DNA of 64,000 nucleotides from Lithospermum erythrorhizon (lineage: Eukaryota > Streptophyta > Magnoliopsida > Boraginales > Boraginaceae): the NCBI GenBank assembly GCA_019722365.1, contig JADFUC010000083.1, positions 248,001 through 312,000 on the forward strand, in the 5' to 3' direction. This document shows positions 37,612-52,700 of this stretch, piece after piece. The notes beneath the pieces are model-generated. The model was not told the DNA's origin. It saw only the letters and a program-made list of their open reading frames with translations, and searched no databases. The first letter of the stretch is position 1, and every line of letters starts with the position of its first letter. Position numbers and translations under genes: made by a program.

Positions 37612-38027
37612 ATGCTTGTGTTTATTTATTTCGCGTTTAAATTTATGTTGTTTTTTATTGATTCTTTGAAGCTTGAAAGAAATTTAGAAAGTCTTAAATC
37701 ACCGCAGCCACAGAAACATTTTACATGCTTTTTGGGGACAAAAAATCGGTTTGGAAGGATTTGGTTTTTGAGTGTTAAGTGCAAAGTACAAGTCTACAAC
37801 TACTCAACTAGCTCACTCCCAATTATATGCGGAATTACATCAAGATATTCATTGGTGACGTAATTTCTATTCACAAGTAGGATGCAATTTGTCCAATCAA
37901 AGTTGATCTAGATACTTTCAAAATGACCCTAGTGGAGTTGCGGATCAGAGATGGAAAGCATGCTAAGCTCTATTCTCCATCCATTGGTTACGTACTTCCG
38001 ACTTTACTAGATAATTATAATAGTTAG
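37612..38027 (+). pseudogene. Unidentified coding fragment, possibly plastid-targeted, probably broken
   Basis: A plus-strand frame reads SLKSPQPQKHFTCFLGTKNR then FGRIWFLSVKCKVQVYNYST, basic and Ser-rich like a transit peptide, and stops at 37861. A second block in another frame (37882-38027) reads KVDLDTFKMTLVELRIRDGK followed by HAKLYSPS. The second block distantly recalls the N-terminal part of the aldose-epimerase-like thylakoid NDH accessory proteins, but I would not assign it. The two blocks are not joined by recognisable splice sites. Either an N-terminal fragment of a dead gene or two exons of a gene whose remainder is lost. Confidence 0.3.
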
Positions 38028-39027
38028 GTTATTTATACGGATTTCGTATACTTCGTTTGTCACTTTTAAATAATATCATATCATTGGTGAAAAAGAAAAA
38101 AAATGCATCATAATGGGCAATGGCTCCGATTGAAAAGATTTAATTCTAATTACAAATTAGTAATTACTTGAAATAAGTTATTACTACACATCTGTCTTGA
38201 ATATGATGAGTTCACAAAGGAGCATAGCTTTGATGTCTTATTGTCGGTGGGTTCGACTCCTAGGTGAAACATTCTAGACATCTCTTGGGTGGAACATTTT
38301 AGATATCAATAAAAATCGGTTAGAAAGAATATTTATACTTTGTTCAGTGAGATGTATCAGCGATTTATCTATTCGCGTCACATGGGTGGTGGAAGGGATC
38401 CATAGGTTGAGGCCGGGTTTCAACCTATAAAACAAAATGAAGTTTCTCAATCCAATTAGATTGTCTACTTTCATTTTTTTTTTCTTAACTTGTTCTATTT
38501 GATCAATTTTTACATGCATTTTAGGAAACTAGTAAAGGAGAAGTCTGGCTTTGACAATACAATTTATTCTCAAATATTTGATATATTTTTTATGTTTAAT
38601 TCAATCATGTTTCTAAAGAAGCGTAAAACTTACACTCTTTTGAATTTTTCTAATTAATATTTTATTTTTGAAGGGATACTTTAATCACAAATAACTCTTT
38701 AAATATAATATAAAAAATTACAATAAAATACGATGTCCGTAGAGAGATACTATACAAAACTGAGATGTTCACAGAGAGATATAAATATTACTTTTACAAT
38801 TTGATGTATAAAGCTAAATGTATTAATTGTTAATCGATATTGTATTATCAATTATTTGATTTTATGTCGGTTAAATTGGTATGATTTAAAAAATATAATT
38901 TAAATTTTTTTTGGATCCCGATATATAAAATTCATATCTGCATGGAATTAAATAATAATATTAATAATAATAATTCTACTCCAAATCATGGTTATTTAAC
39001 TAATACATATTATAATAATAGCAATAG

Positions 39028-39033
<6 letters not shown>

Positions 39034-39074
<41 letters not shown>
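39034..39074. repeat. (AAT)n microsatellite
   Basis: About 13 AAT units within repeat copy 2. Confidence 0.9.
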
Positions 39075-39110
39075 TCTACAAAAATATATGATTATTTAAG
39101 CTTGACATAT

Positions 39111-39111
<1 letters not shown>

Positions 39112-39152
<41 letters not shown>
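39112..39152. repeat. (AAT)n microsatellite
   Basis: A second run of about 13 AAT units, separated from the first by 37 bp. Confidence 0.9.
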
Positions 39153-39154
<2 letters not shown>

Positions 39155-39265
39155 TAGTTCTTCATAAAACATATTATTATATAACTAACACAAATTATTA
39201 AACATTGAAAATGACATATGATGAGAAAACCGTATTGATGAAAGGAGTAATAAATTAATAATATA

Positions 39266-39504
39266 CTACCTCCATTTCAAATTAATTGACTTTCTTATTT
39301 TTTGAGACACAACTTTAATCATCAATTATTTTTTATGTACATTATGAAAAATTAGAAAAAAAAAATATTTTTAAATATTTTTTTAAACTAAATTCAATGG
39401 TTTCAATTTTTATAATTTCGGATTAGTGAATAAAAAAGAAATTTGTGGTGAGAAGTCTTGTGCCTTGTGATCCCAAAACGTCAATTAATTTGAAATGGAT
39501 GGAG
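39266..39504. mobile_element. Stowaway-like MITE inside repeat copy 2
   Basis: Ends CTACCTCCATTTCAAATTAA and the complement of TTAATTTGAAATGGATGGAG give near-perfect inverted repeats of about 25 bp that include GTCAATTAATTTGAAATGGA. TA lies on both sides. 239 bp. The insertion is missing at the equivalent place in repeat copy 1 (near 16780). Confidence 0.8.
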
Positions 39505-39762
39505 TATAATATATGAGGCATATTCTTGTAAATTGAATCACGAAAGTTATACATGCAAAATTGAGTAAAAATAATTGTGTTATTCAATGCATACATTTGA
39601 ATCATTAAACACATGAATATAAAATAAATAAAGTTAATTAAAGGGAATCTTGCGATAATTGCAAATATATATATGTCGATATATATGATGTATAAATCGC
39701 CAAGCGAAATGCGTATGTCTTGACATTCACTTCCAATTGATAATATTATGTATATGCAAGTA

Positions 39763-40448
39763 CAGTAAAAACTCTATAAATTAATAATGTTGGGACCGAC
39801 GAAATTTATTAATTTAAAAGGCTATTAATTTATCTATAAATTAATAAGTTATTAACTTAAAAAGAGTTTTTTAAATGAAGACATGTATATTTAATGGCGT
39901 TTTGAATTTATTGAGATTGGTCCAAAAGTTGTAGAATCATCTAAAATATATCGGAAGATAGTAGAAATACAAGAAGATAATAAGGAAAGAGTATCAATTA
40001 TTTTCATATTAGTTAAAGTAATTACATGAGTATTAAGTTTAGTATTATTAACATAAGTATTCACATTGTATCTATACATATAGAAATTTGGATTTGTACA
40101 TATATTTCGTAAGTTTAATTCCAATACATGCTTATATTACTCTACGTTCTTATAAAAAATTGATAGATGCATATCTTATAAAGTAGTCATATTTTTCATT
40201 AAGTTGTAATAATTATTTTCAATTTCTAAAATTATTAATTTATGATTTTCTTAGGACCTATATTATGAAAGGATTTCTATAATTTTTATCTTATTATTTT
40301 ATCAATTTTTATAACTTTTAAGCTAGTCGGTCAGGACAAATTTATTATTTTAGAGAGTTTATTAATTTACCGTAATAGGCATGCGTATAAAGAGGCTTTT
40401 TGCCTAACACACGGGATTCGACCTGACTAATTTATAGAGTTTTTACTG
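39763..40448. mobile_element. Emigrant-like (Tc1/mariner, pogo-type) non-autonomous element
   Basis: 686 bp with ends CAGTAAAAACTCTATAAATT and AATTTATAGAGTTTTTACTG, flanked by TA on both sides. The ends closely resemble the Arabidopsis Emigrant MITE (CAGTAAAACCTCTATAAATT, TA target), whose relatives are moved by pogo-type transposases. The empty site in repeat copy 1 reads CTTTATACTTGC, exactly as expected after removal of the element and one TA. No transposase frame is present. Confidence 0.85.
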
Positions 40449-40471
40449 TATAAAGTATGATGAATACTAAA

Positions 40472-40699
40472 TACTATCTCCATTTAATATTTGGTATTTT
40501 CGTATATCGATGTAAAATTTTGGCCAATTAATTCATAATTCTTTATTATTTAATGATATAAAACTTATATCATTAAAATTCGAAACTTTGAAAATAGTTT
40601 CGTAATATTATTTTAACATAATTTTTGAAAATATAGATTAAGAATAATTGATAGTCAAGTTAAAACAAAAGTATCACAGCGATCAAAAAATGGATGGAG
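40472..40699. mobile_element. Stowaway-like MITE next to the Emigrant-like element
   Basis: Left end TACTATCTCCATTTAATATT and right end complementary to AAAAAATGGATGGAGTAATA; about 230 bp. It lies about 23 bp from the end of the Emigrant-like element. Confidence 0.55.
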
Positions 40700-42275
40700 T
40701 AATATTTAGTGCTATTAAATTCTGCCATTTTAGATAAATGGATAATTTGGTAATTAATGATATAGTAGTAGTATCATTCACTTTTGATTTTTTATAATAT
40801 TTAGTGATTAGTGATTAGTGATATGTCAACTTAATTAGTATTAAAGTGTTATGTATTAAATTTCGTAACATTAAAACTAGACAATCATCGATGCAGCGAG
40901 TATTATTTAATGGGTGAAACCCATGATAACGATTTTGAATAAAATCAGTATGGGCATAAGTTCGCGAGGTCAATTGGTTTTTTATTTTTTTTTATAACAA
41001 TTGTATATTCAATCGCATAGAGGCTAGAAATTCATGGTCCTTTGCCTATACTTTTCATCTTTCAAACTGGGTTTACTTCTGCTCATCCCTACCTTTTATC
41101 TAATCAATAGCAAATACGTCTTTAAAGAACAATTCCAAGGTTCTTGTGCTAGTTAGTGTATAACTGGCCTATAATTTATGTGTTATTAGTCTTGTTGGCA
41201 TCAACCACCAATTTGAGAATATCTATTCCTTGTACTATGTTGCCTTTGCAACATGGGTTATGTACAAACGCCTCCATTTTAGAGGAAATTCCGAATAACA
41301 TCGAGTCATATCGAGAAAGTAATTTTCACTGTACGAAAAAAACTAATAACAGCTCAAATCGAAAAACACGATGGGATAAGATAAATCAAGAAAACTGAAC
41401 AGGGTTCAGCTCGGTTCTAGCAGAAGGATTCGAGGTTCGGTTCAACTCGAGGTTCGATTTGAGACCATAGTTCGAAAGTTGGGGTTCTAAGTTGGGCCGG
41501 AGGTCAATTTTAATGATAAATATGAAGAAAAAATAATATATTTATGTGGTTGAGCCAAAGCGGAGCCTTCGACTAGAACTTCTGCCCTTTCTAAATTATA
41601 TCAGAGCAGGAAAGCAGATCAAGCTTTTTAGGCCAGAATCGAATTACTGAGATTCTTTCATATCCTAACTGAAAGATGTAATAAAAGCTATTTTTTATTG
41701 AAATAAGAATGATTATCTTAGAAAGCTAGGTTTTAGATCAGCTAAAAGCTCTTTGGAGATCTGGTAGATACAGCTTGTCATCTCGCCAACAGCTGGTAGA
41801 TAGAGTGCTTTCGGATCATTTTCATAATCATTGATTTATTAAAGAAATGTCGTTTGTCTACGTATTTACTAACTTCTTAAATCTGCTCTTAACTTAATGC
41901 ATTAAATCTAAGGTGTCTAATAGTCATGGCATGTGAGGCTTTCAGTCTGTGGAGACGGCTTTTACTCCTCTCGCGATCGCTGTGGCGAGGCCACGATATA
42001 CCGAACTTTCTTAAGGCCGAGCCGTGTCAGCCCATTCTGGCTTATAGAAGAAATCGAGATAATGGCCGTAAGTTCCAGTAAAGCTGATTACTCATCGAGC
42101 CAATGAGCCTCACAAAATTTGTCGCATCACGCACCAATTAACATCTTTATTAATGATACCTATTAAGAAAGCAGAGCAAAAACAAAGGGACAGATTCCAC
42201 ATTATTATTTCTTCAAGAGGCAATACAGAACTCCAGCAAAACATTACCAAAAAAAAGTAAAACAAAGAAAAATAT
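40700..42275. other. Spacer 3' of the nicotianamine synthase gene
   Basis: No supported gene. GAGGTTCGGTTCAACTCGAGG-type words at 41400-41500 look like decayed transposon sequence. The segment at 41930-42060 is less AT-rich but unassigned. The 3' untranslated region of the NAS gene probably lies within 42100-42275. Confidence 0.4.
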
Positions 42276-43271
42276 TCATGCGAGTAGATTCATTTCATAT
42301 CCGAATTCCTCTGTCATATTCATCTTGAAGATATATTCCTCAGCAGGGGAGCATTTGCTAGGAAGGGAAATGGATGCTACCTCAAGCTTATTATTATAAT
42401 CATGATTATTCATTGCCAGTTTACGGGCGATCATAACAGAGTTAATAATCTCATCCGTTGGATGACACACTGAAAGAACCTCGAATCCACGAAGATCACA
42501 CGGATCAACTACCGGATAAAGGAAGCCTCGGGCGCTATGAGCACTTCTGACAATCAGAAGTGCTCCTGGCTCCATATTAGTGGCCAAATGGTCAATAACT
42601 TGAACTTCATCCTCTTTATTCATACCAACCAATGCTGCCAAAAATACAGCATCATAATCCTTCAATTTAGTCGTAACCTTCATGATATTCTTGGTGTGAA
42701 AGAACATTCTCTTGGATAAATCAAGATCAGATGCAATGAGGCGTGACGCCATAATATTCGCCTCTGCATCAATGTCATAGTTGTCGAATACTGTGGTAGT
42801 CATGTGGTACATTGCCAGACATATTGAGGTCAAGGGCAGGGGCCCTGATCCTACAAACCCGACACGATTAGGTGCTCCAGAGGGGTAATGTTGGCTGAGG
42901 ATGTTGTACTCTAAGTGGCTGAGTTTAATGTAATTTGAGAAATAAGGGAAAATACTTAAATTATGAAGAGGGTTATCAAATGATCCAAGAATTGTTGCAT
43001 AATGCTTTTCCATTAGGCCTTCGGCTTCACCGCAAAGCCTAATGAGGTTCAACCTCATTTCTTGAATTGTTTTGTGGAGTTTTGTTACATCTATTGGATT
43101 AGGAGGGGTACATAGGAGCACAAGTTGTGTAAACAACATGTTTACATCTTTAGATGGTTTAAGGCTTTTCAGATTTGAGATTTTCATATATATTTTACTC
43201 ACTTTCTGCACAATGGGGTCTTTCTTGACAGCCATATTAGCTACTAAATTGAAGACTGGCTTAAAGAACAC
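42276..43271 (-). CDS. NAS: Nicotianamine synthase
   Basis: Single-exon gene of 331 codons. It joins aminocarboxypropyl groups of three S-adenosylmethionines to make nicotianamine, the cytosolic chelator that carries iron, zinc and copper through the plant. Diagnostic sequences: SLKPSKDVNMLFTQLV, LCGEAEGLMEKHYATILGSF, the SAM-site loop GSGPLPLTS (141-149), NYDID (164-168), AALVGMNKEDE, RSAHSARGFLYPVVDP and GFEVLSVCHPTDEIINSV. No frame break, no intron, both typical for plant NAS. Start choice: family members of about 320 aa begin near residue 13 (MAVKKDPIVQKV, first base at 43235), which gives 319 aa; the upstream ATG at 43271 adds MFFKPVFNLVAN. A TATA box sits at 43323-43330. Functional as far as the sequence shows. 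Confidence 0.96.
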   Translation of the reverse strand: MFFKPVFNLVANMAVKKDPIVQKVSKIYMKISNLKSLKPSKDVNMLFTQLVLLCTPPNPIDVTKLHKTIQEMRLNLIRLCGEAEGLMEKHYATILGSFDNPLHNLSIFPYFSNYIKLSHLEYNILSQHYPSGAPNRVGFVGSGPLPLTSICLAMYHMTTTVFDNYDIDAEANIMASRLIASDLDLSKRMFFHTKNIMKVTTKLKDYDAVFLAALVGMNKEDEVQVIDHLATNMEPGALLIVRSAHSARGFLYPVVDPCDLRGFEVLSVCHPTDEIINSVMIARKLAMNNHDYNNKLEVASISLPSKCSPAEEYIFKMNMTEEFGYEMNLLA

Positions 43272-43322
43272 AATATTATTTTCTTTTGGTTGAAATGCTT
43301 ACAATTTAATTTGGGTTCTTTG

Positions 43323-43330
43323 TATTTATA
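43323..43330 (-). promoter_or_regulatory. TATA box of the NAS gene
   Basis: TATAAATA on the minus strand, 52 bp upstream of the first ATG and 88 bp upstream of the alternative ATG at 43235. Transcription would start near 43290-43300, so both ATGs would be in the message. Confidence 0.55.
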
Positions 43331-44208
43331 AGGGTTAAAAAAAAGATGGTGAAGGAATAGCATTATTCATGAGGTTGTTCAAATTTAAGTATGCGTCACT
43401 TTCCAGCATATTTGTAAGGACTTTTAAAGTACGCATGCAAGCAAGCACACGTTCACCAGACTCCAAGCACAGCCTGAATTAAAAAAAATTAATTTATTCT
43501 TATTGTGGTATATCGGGTATTTAAATTACTTATTATTTTATTGTGAAATTTGAATATCATGCATGGTGAACAATTCAAGATTTAACTTTTCGTGTTGAAC
43601 TATATATATAATAAATTTTTATCGGGATTAAATCTATATTTGATTTGTTTTATGAAGTAGTAATTAGTTTACTAATATTTTATTCGAACGAGGATTGATC
43701 AAGTGAGCCTCACTTGGGACTCAGTTCAATGGAATTAAATGAGTTGAGGCATAGACTCGGCTCGACTCATGTATAATTTTACCCGAGTCTTCATCATAGG
43801 ACTAAGCATATTAAGAGATAACACACATCGCTACTGGGAAAATTGAGAATGCAATTGTCTAAACCATTTTATACTCCATCAAGATCCCAACATGCCGACA
43901 TCCTAGAATTAGTTTATTGTATTATTGATTATTTTAGATTTCTCTCTTCCCTCTAATTTGTATAAATTTCCCCCGTCTGAGTAATGTAGTAGTATATTCA
44001 AATATTCACAAATTCATAGTTCATATCCAATCCACTGCAAAAAATGTCATTAGTTACAACAAAACGCAACAAAAAGATGCTACGTTTTCACTCAAACAAA
44101 AGCTGTATAGCTCAAATAAATCGTACAAATTACATTAAGAGAGTACTATGGCCGATACATTGCTCTGCATCCACCAGAAGACTTCTGTTTGGCGAAGAGA
44201 GGAGATCG
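43331..44208. other. NAS upstream region and 3' flank of the G-patch gene
   Basis: Holds the promoter of NAS (minus strand) and, toward 44000-44208, probably the 3' untranslated region of the G-patch gene. GAGGCATAGACTCGGCTCGA around 43746 looks like a repeat relic. No gene seen. Confidence 0.4.
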
Positions 44209-48176
<3,968 letters not shown>

Positions 48177-48915
48177 ATCTTCCCCACCTACATAAAATCA
48201 ATATCAATTATTTACATAATCGTACAACTCCAAAAAATAGCTAATACCATTCAATAAAAATTCAATCTTTTCAAACAGTCCCTCCATCCTAAATAAATTT
48301 TAAAAAATATTCTTAATTGACACACTTAACTTGGATTTGGATCAAAATAAACATGTTAATAGTAAATTACAAATATATTTTTCATCAAAATTTATTCAAA
48401 AATAAATAAAATAGAACAAGCTATAAAATCACCTGGATCCAATAAGGTTAGGTTCTTGAAAAAAATTGATGATGTGTTGTTCTATGTTTATGGAGGGGGT
48501 GGGGTGTGTTTTCTTGAAAATGGCACCTTTTAGGGGAGGCTAAAATAGTAATTTCCTTCACGTTTGCAGCACTGTTTGAAGTGTGCTTATAGAACCAGTG
48601 CTTTGTTATGTTGAGGAAATTCTTTTATTAACAAAGGTTTAATTTTATTTAGCACCGAAATATACATGTAAATTTAATATGTAATATTTTATATTTTCAA
48701 TTTATCCTCTTAATATCTTTTAAGTATGATGGGCGATTTCATCCATAAATATTTTGTTGATTGCTTAAATTTCCATCCATCAGCATATCTCATAAATGAA
48801 ACTTACTTTAGGGATTTTTAAAAATAGAAAATGAGCCTTGAAAATAGGAATAGAGAGTACTTTCCTAAACTGGGCATATCAGTTGTATATGATAGGTAAC
48901 TAGTTTATGTAACTA
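48177..48915. other. Upstream region of the G-patch gene
   Basis: Presumed promoter and leader of the G-patch gene (minus strand). A CCCTCCATCC end at 48280 suggests a Stowaway-type fragment. No gene seen. Confidence 0.4.
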
Positions 48916-49150
48916 GGCATAACTCAGTTGGTAAATAACTAGAGTTTTAAATGTCAACACTTATATCTTCACGCAGTATGAGTTCGACTTTCATAATAAG
49001 CGAACCTTGTGTTGAAGTGGTTAAAAGTAAAGTTCTAATCTCCTGATCAATTAAGGCACATCCTACAATTAACTCATTCATGATATCCAAACACGCACTC
49101 AAGAAGGCGTCAATATGACGATTTCACACTTCATAAATAAATTACTAACT
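48916..49150 (+). mobile_element. tRNA-derived SINE, single copy
   Basis: The pol III A box is GGCATAACTCAGTTGGTAAA at the left end, the B box is TGAGTTCGACTTTC about 55 bp later. The body has AAGCGAACCTTGTGTTGAAG TGGTTAAAAG and the 3' end ATATGACGATTTCACACTTC. The same landmarks in the same order occur in the minus-strand copies at 53872-54332, defining one family. ACTAGTTT appears on both flanks (about 48898 and 49168) and may be the target-site duplication. Confidence 0.75.
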
Positions 49151-49479
49151 TCATAATAAATGACTAGTTTCCGAAACATCTATCAAAAAATGACATGTAC
49201 CTTTCCTGAATCAAATACACAAGCAGATTATCACTGGAAGTAACATGTCATGAGTCATGAGCAATGAATTCAAACATAAGCAAACCTTGAAACAATTCTT
49301 GAACAAAGGAAAAAAAAAAGAGCAAAGGTTTGGACTTTGGACAGTATCATACGGAGTATATACTAAGTCCAAGCATTATTATCACACAGGAATAATATAA
49401 GACTTTGTTCAAAATGAAACACACTCGATAGGGGGAAACTCCTTTAATTCTTTAGGAAGTTGCATGCAAAAAAAGTTGT

Positions 49480-49713
49480 TCATCCAATATGGGAGTATTT
49501 GTAGTCAACTTTGTAACTAGATGAGCCAATTTGTCCAAGAAAATCAATAGGATCGGATGCTATACGTTGAAGATCCCACTGGCTCTGCCTCTGAGGCGGT
49601 GCAACGCCACCAGCACTTCCACCAGCCGCTATTTGTGCCACTAATGGCTTAACTTCAGCAACCATTTGCCTCAATCCTGCCAAGAAATATTGTTTGTATT
49701 CATCGCAACCCAT
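49480..49713 (-). CDS. Small unidentified protein, 77 aa
   Basis: From the ATG at 49713 the frame encodes MGCDEYKQYFLAGLRQMVAE, then VKPLVAQIAAGGSAGG, PPQRQSQWDLQRIASDPIDF and LGQIGSSSYKVDYKYSHIG. Composition and codon use look like a real protein: an amphipathic helix, a Gly/Ala-rich linker and a polar end. The frame is also open upstream of the ATG to a GTG at 49740. The upstream minus-strand DNA (49745-49860) is C-rich and resembles a leader (CCCATCCCCACACTCTCACC). I do not recognise the family. It could be a complete small gene or the last exon of a larger one. Confidence 0.45.
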   Translation of the reverse strand: MGCDEYKQYFLAGLRQMVAEVKPLVAQIAAGGSAGGVAPPQRQSQWDLQRIASDPIDFLGQIGSSSYKVDYKYSHIG

Positions 49714-52700
49714 TGCATGGTCTAGCCGTTGGCAGCTCACGTGTTAAATTGACAAAGCACGCAACTATAGATCAGATTCTGACACGGCCTTGGGTATGGA
49801 AGGGAGAGAATGGTGAGAGTGTGGGGATGGGATCTATGAGTTGTGTATTGAGGCAATTCAATGCATGACTTGTGAAGGAAATAGTTGCATTTTTCGCAAG
49901 TATAAGACTATCTATAATGAGCATGTTGAAAAAAGAATTCAAATCATTTGATGATTTGGATTAAACTGAATCAAAAAAATTGAAAATGTTGAATTCTGAA
50001 GAGCAGAGCTGCAGTTAGTCCATGGACCAAATAATAATTTTGGGAAGCATGCAAATGATGGGATAAGGTTAATGCGTGGAGTGCTTTTATTGTTTCTTTA
50101 TATTTCGGATTTCTTATCCCATTCTAATTATTTAGCCAATTATTCGATAATAATTTTTTTTAAAAATTTATACCAAAATTCATCATTTTTTTCTATAACA
50201 GACTTGGCTCATTTGATTGGATGCAAGATCAACCATCGCAATATAATTATTCTATTATCCTTTATTAAACTCTTATTTTTTATCTTTCAATATATTTTGA
50301 AGGAATAGATCCTAATATCAACCTCTTTCAATACTCAAATTCGAATTAATTATCCTTTAACTATCAAACCGAAGAATTATCAATTGAAAATCAATCTTTA
50401 TTTAAACACCCAAGAACAAATATAAAACGAATGCAACCAAGATCGAATAAACGTATAATAACTTAATTACTTAAAAGCATACACCAAGTATCACCACCGT
50501 GAAATGATATGGCCTCCTAGAACTCATTACAAGTATTTATCAAACACTAATATAAAGCCCTAATTTCAGATCTCAGACTTCCTGGGACCATCCTCGAAAT
50601 TCACCAAGATCACCACCTAAACGATCTTCAATATCTTCACTGTTACAATATTTACATACTCAATCTAATCTTGCATAAATATGCCTAAGAAAAATGTAAA
50701 GAAATAAATAAATATGTTAACATTTAATTTGAAATATTTACAACATTACTACCGTTAATCGAAAATAAATAAATTGCATATCTATATATCTCCATTCCAA
50801 TCACAATTACAAAATATAGGCACTTTATTAAATCACATAAATGAACTTAATAAATATTTTAAATGGCATTGGAAAATGCATGTTTGTAATTATCAATTAA
50901 TTAATTCATGTAATTACACATATTAAAATTAATTAATATAAACTCAATTATCATACACATGTCAACCAATAATTATTACCAATAATTATTAACCGTATAC
51001 ATATTATAAAAATATTCATCACAAATATATTCTAAAATACATTAAGAAATAAATTGCTACTATAATTCTATATCACTTTTACATTAATTTAAAAAGATAT
51101 ATTATAAAGGAAATTAATTAATTGTCATCACATAATTAATTAGAATAATGAAGATTAAAACACAACAACAATAAAATAGACTGTCCCATAATTTGTGAAA
51201 CCAAATAAAGGACAATTCTAATTGTGCCAAAATTGCGCACACGTCATACTCCGCCGCATTGCCACACGCCTCCACCTCGGTCATCACAGGGTCATTATTT
51301 TGGTACCAGTCCACCTGGATCCGACTGACGCGCCCAGGGTCGCCGGAAGTCGGTCGGCCGATGCATAGAATAATACCATATTTAACTCCCTTGGCCGATT
51401 TAATTTAATTCGTTTGTAAAATCGTTTTGGAGGCTTTAAAAATTTTCAAAATTTATGAAATTCGAACACATTAAACTTCATAATTTTCTTGAACAAATCC
51501 CACTGGTCGTTCATTAAAATAAATTTTTCATATTTAATTATTAATTAAACAGTCCAAAAATCTCAAAATTGTTTTGAGCCACTTAGAAAAATCCAAAAAA
51601 TATAAAATTTAATGAAAATTTTCTACGTGCTATCAGGGTTCCAGCAAAATTAGTTTATAATTTTACAAATTTTTTACACTCCCCAAACACGTTTTACAAA
51701 ACTATTTTGAAACAAAATCAATTAATCGTCCTTTCAATTTATGAAACAAAATCAATGTTAACAAAATTTGATAATACATCATCATAAACTTGTAACACAT
51801 ATGTAAATAAATAATCAAGAACATGGTAATTTATTCTCATCATATATTTATCAATTAAATATATGAACAAGAATTAATCAAATAAAAAATCGGAGCAAAA
51901 CACAAAACAAGCATAAATAAATAATGTAAAGCAACTTTAATTTGGTCTATGATACCTAAGAAAAATTACTATGGATATATGAGTATAAATAAATCCATAG
52001 CCTGGTGATCTTTAAAGCGCATACTACATTATTCAATACAAAAACATATAATTAAATATACGAATGTAGATTCCATGTGCTGGGCAATGGAGTAAATTCC
52101 ACCAAAATCCACGCTCAAATTCACAACGCTAATCGACTTCCTTCAAATTTTTGTCAGAATATCAATCAGATGATATTTAGTTAGTCCACACCGTATGGGT
52201 CAATCGTTAACTAATCTACGCAAGTAAAAAATGCCGATTTAACAAAACCAGAAAAAACCCCAAAATTCTTGGGAGAATTTCGCCAAAGCGGGGGCTACAT
52301 TAGGTATTTTTGGGTGAAAAGTTTTTTTACAAAACTTATGATGAACCTCTAAAGTTTCGGCTTATATGCGCTTATGGCTTAAAAACAAGCCCGATACAAC
52401 CCGTTAAGTATTACCTTTGACTCGTTAACCTAATAGTCTGCTAAGACACCAATGAGTCAAGCATGAGTCAACTATTTAATTAAGCTAATTAAATAAGAAT
52501 GAATAATATCAATAATCTTTCAAACGATAAATACTAATTACTCGAACCAATTAAATAACTATTTAATCGATTCTATTTGTTCAATCGATATTCTACATAA
52601 AATGTGGGAATCCCTTGTATCAGAAATATATTTCAATTATATGGGCTTCCTTTACTTCATACATGAAATATAACTCAATCACACCGTATGTGTGCACTCT

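Larger units (their letters stand above)
38590..40465 (-). repeat. Unclassified ~1-kb repeat, copy 2, carrying transposon insertions
   Basis: Reverse-complement partner of 16485-17430. The alignment is colinear but interrupted by two insertions absent from copy 1: a Stowaway-like MITE (39266-39504) and an Emigrant-like element (39763-40448). Without the insertions the copy is close to 1 kb. It has no coding content. The partner is about 21 kb away in opposite orientation. Confidence 0.75.

Noticed and set aside
38235..38265. GTGGGTTCGACTCCTAGG, resembling a tRNA B box
   Set aside because: No A box at the correct distance and no cloverleaf; similarly isolated boxes near 3820 and 56400 were not called as tRNA genes.
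17031..39152. ATT/AAT arrays considered as a CRISPR-like or other spaced repeat system
   Set aside because: They are simple trinucleotide microsatellites without spacers, in a eukaryotic genome.
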